Below are positions 56,311-64,000 of a DNA stretch of 64,000 bases, in pieces; positions within the stretch are counted from its first letter, which is position 1, and each line of letters begins with the position of its first letter. A model generated the notes under the pieces. It ran no database searches and had not been told where the DNA came from. It saw only the letters and a program-made list of their open reading frames with translations. A program made the position numbers and the translations under genes. Location of the stretch: assembly GCA_964019415.1 (NCBI GenBank), contig OZ025882.1, positions 3,640,427 to 3,704,426 of the forward strand, given 5' to 3'. This stretch comes from Ianthella basta. Its lineage: Eukaryota; Porifera; Demospongiae; Verongiida; Ianthellidae.

Positions 56311-56339
56311 GTTGACAAAGACCTCCGGGTTGAAACGTC
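56311..56339 (+). ncRNA. hammerhead-like motif, Penelope type
   Basis: TTGACAA then AGACC-TCC-GGGTT as stem II (one G.U), GAAAC and GTC, followed by CTGC as in the palindrome at 55.9 kb. The same C3U/G8A change is present. Surrounding sequence differs, so this is a separate copy. Activity is doubtful. Confidence 0.35.
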
Positions 56340-56718
56340 CTGCATTTGATTTATCACTATCAGTTGTGTCTTGCTCAAGAATCCTGTATCAGTGTAAATT
56401 TACTGCAATTCGCAACTTTTAAATGAGAAGGAAACAATCTGAAACAAAAAGAAATTGGAGGTGGCCTGCCATAGATTTGTGCACACATGCATATAGATTA
56501 TATAATTATGCCAAGATCGGTTTATCTCAGCTACACAGGGCACAACTAGATAGAGTTTCCCTGAAGCTACTTGACCCCCAAAAAGGTGATGATTTCCATA
56601 TTCAGTTAAATTACCTCAATAAGGGAAGTGACAATCAATTAATTATGCACACCAAATTATAGAAAATTTACTTGATAATTACACTTTATAAAAATTTAGT
56701 TTTCAAATTGATAGTTGA

Positions 56719-57446
56719 AAGTCAGTTAACAATAAAAAAGAAGTAATAAATAAATAATAATATTATTATTATAATATATATATTATATTATATTATATTA
56801 TATTATATATTACTAGCTGCAAGGCCCCCACCTTCGGCAGGCCCTGTAGGAGGGTAAACTGTAAAGTGGCCAAGTGCTTCCTGTAGGGGGTCTAGTGCGT
56901 CCTGTAGAGGGGTCCTGTCCGTTTTTCGCAGATCCAAGATGGCCGACGGTCAGTTCATCCTGGGTTTTTCGCCACGTGCTCCTCGGCAGCAGCTTATTTC
57001 AGCACGTCTACCACCTTATATTGATTTGAGGTACAGTGTGCCACGGCTGGGAACGTTTGGTCGCTATTCGTTGAAGCTCGCGGGAGGAGTTCGCGAACAA
57101 TGGTTGGGGTTCTTCTTTTGTATTGGCAGCATAGGAGCGTGCGCAGAAAACCGTATATTTCTCCGTAAATCCAATATGGCGGATGTTCGTTTGGAGGTTC
57201 TTGGCCACGTGCTCCTCGGCAGGGGCTTCTTCGCGCACGTCGCCCCCCTTAGAACGAGACCGGGTGTGGTGTCCGTAATCTGGGAAAGTTTGGTGTCCAT
57301 GCGCCGTTGCTCACAGGAGCACTTCGCGGACAACCGTTCTGCTCAATCCTTCTTTATATATATAGATATATATTATATATAATATATATATAATTATTAT
57401 AATATATTATTTATTTATTTATTACTTCTTTATTGTTAACTGACTT
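56719..57446. mobile_element. 728-bp DNA element with long AT-rich inverted repeats and GC-rich cargo
   Basis: AAGTCAGTTAACAATAAA (56719 on) is the inverse of the right end finishing TTATTGTTAACTGACTT (57446); both arms pass into (TAAA)n and (TATA)n tracts. The inner 56820-57340 is clearly GC-richer. It carries a 147-codon plus-strand frame (56939-57382) starting MADGQFILGFSPRAPRQQLI. The frame contains an internal duplication: 'aagatggccgacggt' / 'atatggcggatgtt' each followed, 40-50 bases on, by 'cacgtgctcctcggcag'. I do not recognise the protein; it could be captured host sequence or an exapted repeat. Strand of the element is not determined. Confidence 0.6.
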
Positions 57447-57740
57447 TATAAAAATCAATGAAGTAAAATATTGCTTTTCATACATTTCATATACGGTTTA
57501 TTATGTGAGCATCCCTTTGCAATATGATACTGAGACATCAACTCAGCACAAGGCGGCCATGTTTAGTGACGTCACCTATGCAGATTCCCCCAGAAATACG
57601 TATCTACGTATACACCAAAAGAGCTCTGAAAGCAAAAAAAACATTTTTCATCCCAACCCTATAGTAGTTACTCTATGGCAGGCTAGCATTATCTTACTGT
57701 GTCAGTAGTGTACCTAGATAGATGTCAGTGTAGAGAGATG

Positions 57741-57912
57741 TCACTGGTCACTGGCAACAGCCACTGATCCATATACTGAATTAGTATTTCCGATAATGTC
57801 ATTGATTAGTCAGTGCCTGGTGTGGGAGTTTCAAAGGAGGCTCTGGATAGAGCCCACCCACATCAGTATATAAGGAGGGAATGGATCAGTGGCTGTTGGT
57901 GGTGACCAGTGA
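57741..57912. repeat. foldback element
   Basis: tcactggtca...ccactgatccat (57741-57772) is the reverse complement, with small gaps, of 57881-57912, and the next bases (atatactga / tcagtatat) also pair. Loop about 90 bp. Confidence 0.65.
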
Positions 57913-57990
57913 CCCAGCTACTAAAGGGTCGGCTAAAGATCTGGAGGTTGCCGGTGCTAGTCCGGTTCACTGCCATTTCCCCCTTCTCCC
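57913..57990 (+). repeat. tRNA-derived SINE-like fragment
   Basis: 'ggtcggctaaagatctggag' followed by 'gttgccggtgctagtccggt' resembles the anticodon-to-T-arm part of tRNA-derived SINEs (box B would be GGTTCGAGTCC, here GGTGCTAGTCC). It starts right after the foldback. Fragmentary; no tail identified. Confidence 0.4.
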
Positions 57991-58206
57991 CTCTTTCCTT
58001 ACCATGTGTAGTTCTGAAAGTTGTCTTTTATTCGTGTCACTATGGTACATAGACTATCTTAATAAGATAAACAAAATTAAGACTTAACTCACCTGAAACC
58101 TGATTCATCCAGCTATAAAGCTCAGTACATGTGTTTGTGAAGCTAAAAATCCAAGCCAATGACCTGATTGATGCAAGAACTATCAATGTCACCTAGTCTC
58201 GTGCGG

Positions 58207-58889
58207 CAGCCCCTATTATTGTGCAATTGTGCGTGGAATAGGGTCTGGACAGACTTCACACGTTCTTGGAATCTCTAACGGAATGCAAGTAGATCAATCT
58301 GATTGCAGGAAAGGTGTTTGTGGTTAAATGAAGTCCTTCAATCTTGGGCAAGGGAAAATACTGCTCTTCGAAGGAGCTTTTTCAGCTCTTCAGGGAGCTG
58401 GGTACACCGGTTACTGGATCTCAGTGTGCTGAAATGAGTGTATGAAGAGCGGCGAGATGAAAATAGGTACTTTAGCCTAGTGACAGAGCTGTGCATTGGC
58501 AAGATAGTACAGAGCCGCAACTTCAACTATTTGCTGATTGAGGATGTGTTCCAGTATACTCAGGCGCTTTAACTGACATGCAGCTCTCTCAATTATGTGT
58601 GCCATCCATTTTGACTTCTCCAATGGTCGCACACAACGCCTGACAACTTCATGTAATGGAGTAATCGCTATCTATATCACCAAACAGTCCTTCTCTACAA
58701 TGCTGAGTAGTTTGCAGCATTCACGGTGGCTGCTTCTGGTTCCATTGGCTATACATTCCAAACCTCTAAGTGGCTTTTGATGACGTCATGCATTTTGCAC
58801 ATTCCATGACAACCAGGAACCAGTCAAGTCTGTCCAGACCCATTTCTCAGCCACTATGCAATAATACGCATGCATACAAATAGGGGCTG
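58207..58889. mobile_element. 683-bp element with terminal inverted repeats
   Basis: CAGCCCCTATTATTGTG (58207) to 'gggtctggacagactt' matches the inverse of 58820-58889 (aagtctgtccagaccc ... aataggggctg), with a variable stretch between the two conserved blocks. A 62-codon minus-strand frame (58338-58526) inside has no clear motif. No target duplication recognised. Confidence 0.6.
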
Positions 58890-59053
58890 GAAGTGAGATA
58901 CACGCTGCCATGTGAGGCGGCCATATCAGAATTGACTAGAACGAGAATGGCTGCTTCTAGTAGAAATGGAGGCAGCTGAACAGCACAAAAAATGGTATTA
59001 TTAGAACCCTTTTCTGGTGAGTGTTCTCTATATGATTGTAAACGATAGGCACT

Positions 59054-59216
59054 GTTCTACATTTTATCAGTACTGCGTTGTAAGTCCTTAAGCACTGTTG
59101 ATAATATAAAGTTTGAAGTGCAAATTTGCATCTGAATTTAGACGTGAAAGGTGTTATTCTATATATTTTTAAAACAGTCAGAGCTATTTCAACGCAGTAT
59201 TGATAAAATGTAGAAC
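59054..59216. repeat. foldback element
   Basis: gttctacattttatcagtac...gcgttg (59054-59080) is the inverse of 59190-59216, about 26 of 27 positions; loop about 109 bp. Confidence 0.7.
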
Positions 59217-60289
59217 AATGCATTAGGAATCGTATAATGTAAACACATGCCTCAAATGGGTTCTAGTAATACTGATTTTTCGCTGAGTTTCAAAGTAGTC
59301 CTGCTGAAATGGTGTAATCTAGCCTCTTGCCACCACCTGTTCGGTGAACCATTCACCCACATATACACTATTGATAATACCACACTATTCCATAATCCAA
59401 TATGCATACACTGGCACAGAGATAAAAACAAGCTAAAATGTGCTGCTTCCAGATACAACTACCCTGTGTAGTAATCCTTGACATCCTATAAGCCTAATGG
59501 AGTTGAACTTGGTTAAGATGGTAAGGTGTTCTCACAGGGTAGTTATACCTGGAAACCACTAACATGGCCGCTAAATTTGCACCTTTTTGAAACATTCTAT
59601 TTTTGCTCTCTGAATGATTCTACAAAAAACGAATGGCAGGTGAAGGAAGTATGATCTTAGCTTTATCAGTAAAGTCAATCAGCACAACGGAGAAAGCTTG
59701 GATAAAGATGTTTGAAGGTGTTGAAAATGGCATACTCGCCGACGTTCAGAGCAAAACCGGCATATCTAGACGACGCCTGAAACACACGTAGCTGTGCTGG
59801 TTAGGTGTAGAGAAATGTAAAGTTTCAGAATCAACTGAGAACTGGGCATATATGCATCTGTTCGCAGAGAAAATAAAGAAAAACACCTTCTTGGTAGTTA
59901 CTTTGTCACAATTCGCACGTTCAAATGCTATTTTCTCGAAAAGAGACTACAGCACTCTTCCGTTCTCAGTCGAATATCAAGGTATATTTACTACTAAACA
60001 CGATGATGTGCAGCACACTCACCAAGATGGGGCTCTAAGTATGCCGTTTTTTTATACAAATTTCCTGAACAACAAACCGGCCATTGTGATGACGTCAACA
60101 AATGTCACTGTACGTTATCGAATAGCAATGTGTTAAAGGGAAGTTAGGACGCCGCTCGTCAACCGAAGTGCAGCAGATTGAGGACAGTATCTGTTATTGT
60201 TGTCAGGCCCACAGAACTGGAAGAGTATGATTTAGTAAAGGTACGTTGGGGTGCATCCATGTGTGCCACATTACACGCTGCCTAAGTCA

Positions 60290-60520
60290 TCGCACAGCTT
60301 TAATTCACGCGTTGTCTCCCTCCACGCGCTGCCTAACTCCACACGCAGCCTCAGTCCACGCGCTGTTTTAGTCCATGTGCTGTCTCACTCCACACACTGC
60401 CTCTCTCCACGGGCTGTCTCACTCTATGCGCTACGTACGTACGTAGCTAATTTAACACAGTCTCATTCAATACGCTGCTTCGCTCCACAAACATTTTCTC
60501 ATTCCACATGCTGTACGCTC
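60290..60520 (+). repeat. ~21-bp minisatellite
   Basis: About ten diverged units of the form 'ctccacacgctgcctcac'; part of the 1.4-kb element. Confidence 0.7.
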
Positions 60521-60635
60521 TACACATACTCAGTACCAACTCGATTTGCTGTAGACAAATACTGGAATACAGAGAATAACTTCATTGGGCAAAGGCTCTT
60601 GTGTGAGAACTGTAGCAAGTGCTTATCTGCTATGT

Positions 60636-60805
60636 AAGCACTCTAGCATAGGGCTTGTCTGTTGTGTGAGTACTTTGAAGTGCTGGTGTGTTGTATAAGC
60701 ACTCTAGCTGAGTTTTGGTCTATTGTATAAGCACTCTAGTGGAGTGCTGGTCTGTTGTGTGAGCACTCTAGCTAGTGCTGGTCTGTTGGGTAAGCTCTAG
60801 CTTAG
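60636..60805 (+). repeat. ~40-bp minisatellite
   Basis: Four units 'gcactctagct', 'gtgctggtctgttgtgtaa', degenerating at both ends. Followed at 60806-60850 by a doubled palindrome (gatgtcattcgtgacatcac). Confidence 0.7.
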
Positions 60806-61062
60806 TGATGTCATTTGTGACATCAGTGATGTCATTCGTGACATCACTAAGTTTCTCCCTCCGAAACTGTTAATGAAAGGAAATTAGCGGTTATCCACAC
60901 CTTTCACCTAAAGTACAGGTTTCCTGGTATAACTACCCTGTGCTAGTATACGTATACCATTTACGGAGTCAACCATTTATGGAGTCAGATGGATTATGGA
61001 ACTACCCATGTCCACACATCAGACAACAAGTCACCTTTACCACATTGCCATACATTACTCAC

Positions 61063-61116
61063 CATCTCTTCCACTTGCTTCTTATAGCTGCGTGCCTTTC
61101 CAGCACTCCTATCCGC
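61063..61116 (-). CDS. non-muscle myosin II heavy chain, rod exon
   Basis: A 54-bp micro-exon, 18 codons (ADRSAGKARSYKKQVEEM), phase 0 at both ends, between ...tctaacag and GTGAGT. It aligns with the rod segment that follows 'ADQ.K.QM' in other myosins. A 5.7-kb intron separates it from the next exon. Too short to recognise alone; the call depends on its neighbours and on the perfect phase. Confidence 0.78.
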
Positions 61117-61192
61117 CTGTTAGATATTTTCAAAGAAAGCAATGAACATTTATAATGGTAGCATACTTTCTTATCATAGGGTGATAACATAC

Positions 61193-61301
61193 CATTTGTT
61201 TGAATTGATCAGCTTGTTTCCTCTCCTCTTCAACAGCAGTAAGCAACTCCTTCATCTTCTTGTCCTGACGTCTGAGAGTTCTCTGCTGCTGCTGCTTCTC
61301 C
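61193..61301 (-). CDS. non-muscle myosin II heavy chain, rod exon
   Basis: Minus-strand exon between ...ctattatatag and GTATGT. One leading base finishes a codon, then 36 codons: EKQQQQRTLRRQDKKMKELL and TAVEEERKQADQFKQM. The VE[ED]ER[KR].ADQ[YF]K.QM signature is diagnostic for the C-terminal rod of myosin II. A 76-bp intron follows. The upstream part of the gene (motor head and most of the rod) lies beyond the right edge of the window; I could not find another exon in 61302-64000. Confidence 0.88.
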
Positions 61302-64000
61302 CTATATAATAGTGTTCGGATTCACATACAAAGAAAGCAGAAAGGGCTCTTATACCTGGAATCTGTACAAAGGCTAATAAGTGTGGGCTAGTCTCATACC
61401 CAGACCCCACCCGTATGCCAGCCATATAATGGTGACGTCATGTGCAGGAGTGTTGATTGCCAGCGTACAGCTCACTGGACTGCCAGAACGGCAGAAAACC
61501 GAGTACCTATAGCACTGAGGGCAGTGATTCGTGAAGAGCCTCACAGACTAGGCTATGTTAACGTTAATTCAAAGTCAGTCTCGGCAATTTCAGCATTCTG
61601 ATAAGGAAAATGCATTTTAGTCAGGAGCTCAAATCTTTCCAGGTTCTGTTTAGCCATTGGTGGCCAATGTTGTAGTACCTATATGTCCTCTGCCAAGCTT
61701 GTTCTCCACTGTTGTCCGAAATAAGAGAAGCATCGAACTCTTTCTGATGCCATTGGCGACTTCTACACTCTCAGGCTGCTTCAAACGCTAGATTCTGCCA
61801 TTCCTTTGCCAGGGAACTCTTCTTGGAAACTTAGCAAGATTTCATACGTGAAAATGCAATGGTTTCGTCTGCATTTATGCTCCCCTGACACTTACTACCT
61901 CGAGCGAATGTTTGATTAATTGCATATCTGTGGTTGCGTGGGTGGAAGAACTTCCGTATAGGAAATGTGCCAGACCCTTTCTCGTCTCCCGATGACATTT
62001 AAATATAAAAATGGAGGTGGGAAGCTGTCTGGGTACTACTGCAACTCTTTCCCCTTATTACTGTATTGCATGACATCACCCATTGACATCTTTAGCAATC
62101 CTTCAGAAGGAGTCAGAGACCTTCCAGAATACTCTATTTAGTTGTGCCCTGAATTGCTGAGAAGAACCAAACCTAGTATATATAGAGGCCGAAGTCTGTA
62201 ATACGTCCCTTGCTGATGATTTAGAGGATCAAATAGCTGTGGTTTCACACCTCATTTCACACCTGTTGCCTCCCTTTCCTATGTTTAAACAATTACAATT
62301 TGAACCATAAATTAATCAATTAACACTTAGAGTTTGGCGCAAACCCTGAATTTTATTTCTATCATAACTTGTGACACTGTGAAAGTACAGTCATGGCACT
62401 TAAGTTAAGACTTGATGAAGTTAACTCAATCATCAAAAATGAAAGCAAACAAAATTGGTCGCTTTAGTTGTACCTTCTACCTAACACTCTAACCTGCACT
62501 GTATGCAAATAGAGTAACACAAACACACAACTTCAAGAATATTTTCAGAAGAAAAATAATAGTAGCCACCAAACAATTACTACAATATGAAAGTAAAAAG
62601 ATAGGCTTAGCTTTGACAGATAAATGGAAAGGTTTCATTAGCTTGAAGCCGAGACAAAGGTTTTCAAAATTGGGCAAGTTCGCTGCACTTTATTTACGAC
62701 TGTTGTGGTCACAGATCAAAGTTATGCAAACTGAGACAAAAAATCATGGAATGCATCCACCTTGAATAACGCTGAAAATCTGCAGAATTGTAGCTATGCC
62801 CTATCAAACGATAGCTGAGAAGATGAGCTTATATGATGATACTACACTTGACTTCATTCCGCTGCTGAGAAGGCTGGCTTGTAAGCTAGCTGGCGTGTTT
62901 ACATAAGCTTCATGAAAATCACTTGGTAAAGTAGTATAAGAGCTCCTATTGCAGTTAAACACCAGAGTGGCCCTCTTATTACAGTTAGATACTGGTTATG
63001 GAGTTATAAACACCTTCGCTTTGCCCCGGCAGAGGTGTATATGTGTAGATACCATGCATTGGTTAGTTTGTATGTGGCAGTTGAAAATGTTTGGTGAGAC
63101 TTTCCGTCTTAATTGCGCAGGCCAGAGGGATAATCATGTACAAAGTACTAAACTGCAAATTACGGGTTTGTCTTTATATTCAACATAACAACTTATACTA
63201 CAACTTATCGCTCATGAGATGCAACTTCACTGTATCCTGTATTCAAACAATACAATTGCTGGTCTCTCCGGTGTTTCTTTAATTAATGGATGTCGAAAGT
63301 TGGTGACCACCATATTTAGAAGAGTTGAATTTTATCCTCCAAAGAACTGTTGGTGTTCTGATCAGCATTTATGATATACAATACATTGTTCATTATTATT
63401 AAGTCAATCATACCTTATGTAACCACGCATAGAACTATAAAATAAAATTTGAAAAGGGTGCAAAATAGCAGCCATTATAACTGGATCCAGTTGTAACTGC
63501 CCAGTGGAGATAAAGGTAGATGTCTTCCATTGTGTAGACATCCCTGGACGTGTCAGCATTTACAGTCAGAATATATGCACTATGCAATACTATGCAAATA
63601 AATAGACTCCAAAGTGCACAATCTCAATCTGTGTGCACAAGTCGATGTGATGGAGCTCAACCCTTCCTCTTGTGAGAAGGGACAGTTAAGCCTTACCACA
63701 GAATATTCTATGTTAAAGGCCACCATTGATAGTGGATGTGCAAAATTCCTGAAAGCAATTTAGATTGAACGAATTGTTTACTTTGACACAAGTTGTCCAA
63801 ACTTGAGTGCTAAGCTGCACTATGGAGTGGATCACGATTCAAGTTGATTGCAGTCTGCATACTACAATTCCAGCTATTGCTGACTGATTTACATGTCAAT
63901 TTTAGTAGATGCTGGTGATCTACACATCTTTTAAGGTTATACATTGTGCACTAATAAATTATACATATTCACTGGCTTTTAGCTTGCTATTGGGCCATTT
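61302..64000. other. upstream myosin intron, no exon or element found
   Basis: The exon at 61193-61301 needs an upstream partner ending in phase 2, but no rod-like coding sequence was seen on the minus strand. Open frames up to 79 codons are unremarkable. Probably all intron. Confidence 0.45.

Larger units (their letters stand above)
59533..60942. mobile_element. 1.4-kb element with inverted termini and internal minisatellites
   Basis: CACAGGGTAGTTATACCTGG (59533) is the inverse of CCTGGTATAACTACCCTGTG (ending 60942). A third copy of the terminus (CAACTACCCTGTG, inverse orientation) lies just outside at 59456-59468, making a small extra palindrome. Inside are a 94-codon frame without motifs (59852-60136) and two minisatellites. 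The CAGGG start recalls hAT ends but no 8-bp duplication is visible. Confidence 0.55.

Noticed and set aside
61302..64000. Further myosin exons
   Set aside because: No minus-strand segment with rod-like heptads and splice sites could be found.

Overview
ORGANISM. The window is animal genomic DNA, probably from an invertebrate. It has GT-AG introns, a non-muscle myosin II heavy-chain gene, Penelope-like, Tc1/mariner, pogo/Tigger and non-LTR elements, foldback elements and large satellite arrays. Gene density is very low and almost every transposase or reverse transcriptase is broken. A sponge, cnidarian or mollusc would all fit; the sequence alone does not decide.

LAYOUT. 1-22 kb is an old transposon graveyard. 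It holds a Tc1 remnant (0.9-1.5 kb), a LINE endonuclease piece (2.5-2.8), three pogo/Tigger remnants (2.9-4.4, 8.9-9.8, 15.6-17.0), a dispersed repeat present three times (7.3, 14.2, 17.6), two opposed Penelope-like pieces (19.4-21.2), pieces of a second retroelement family (12.6-12.9, 21.5-22.3) and two exon-like segments of an unrecognised gene (13.78-14.04). 22.4-47.9 kb is satellite DNA. A ~77-bp satellite ('A', about 100 units, orientation switching at ~24.5 kb) is interrupted by a LINE, a retroelement and a 14-kb array of a ~350-bp satellite ('B', 25.2-39.2 kb). 48-50.9 kb holds a minisatellite ('C'), a diverged two-copy tandem of B and a tRNA-like SINE. 50.96 to beyond 61.3 kb, minus strand, carries the last four exons of a non-muscle myosin II heavy chain, in frame across GT-AG junctions, with introns of 76 bp to 5.7 kb filled with DNA transposons and foldback elements.

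MAIN DISCOVERY. Each B monomer carries, on the plus strand, what reads as a complete type I hammerhead ribozyme: CTGATGA, a 4-bp stem II with a six-base loop, GAAA, a very short stem III whose strand is the palindrome ACAGCTGT, a GTC cleavage site, a 6-bp inner stem I and a 13-bp outer stem I. About 35 of 39 direct monomers keep the catalytic core. Relatives occur as a diverged two-copy tandem (48.65-49.40 kb, minus strand, both cores intact) and as a solitary copy with terminal inverted repeats and a broken core (13.2-13.6 kb). The array resembles the retrozymes and hammerhead satellites known from animals. Its edges (a 10-13 bp target duplication inside satellite A, with an inverted first segment) suggest it entered by LINE-type retrotransposition and then expanded, including 2.45-kb higher-order repeats. 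Degenerate hammerhead-like motifs of the Penelope type occur elsewhere (1.9, 12.4, 19.2, 55.9, 56.3 kb). Penelope elements are known to carry hammerheads, so both families may share the window, but no functional link is shown.
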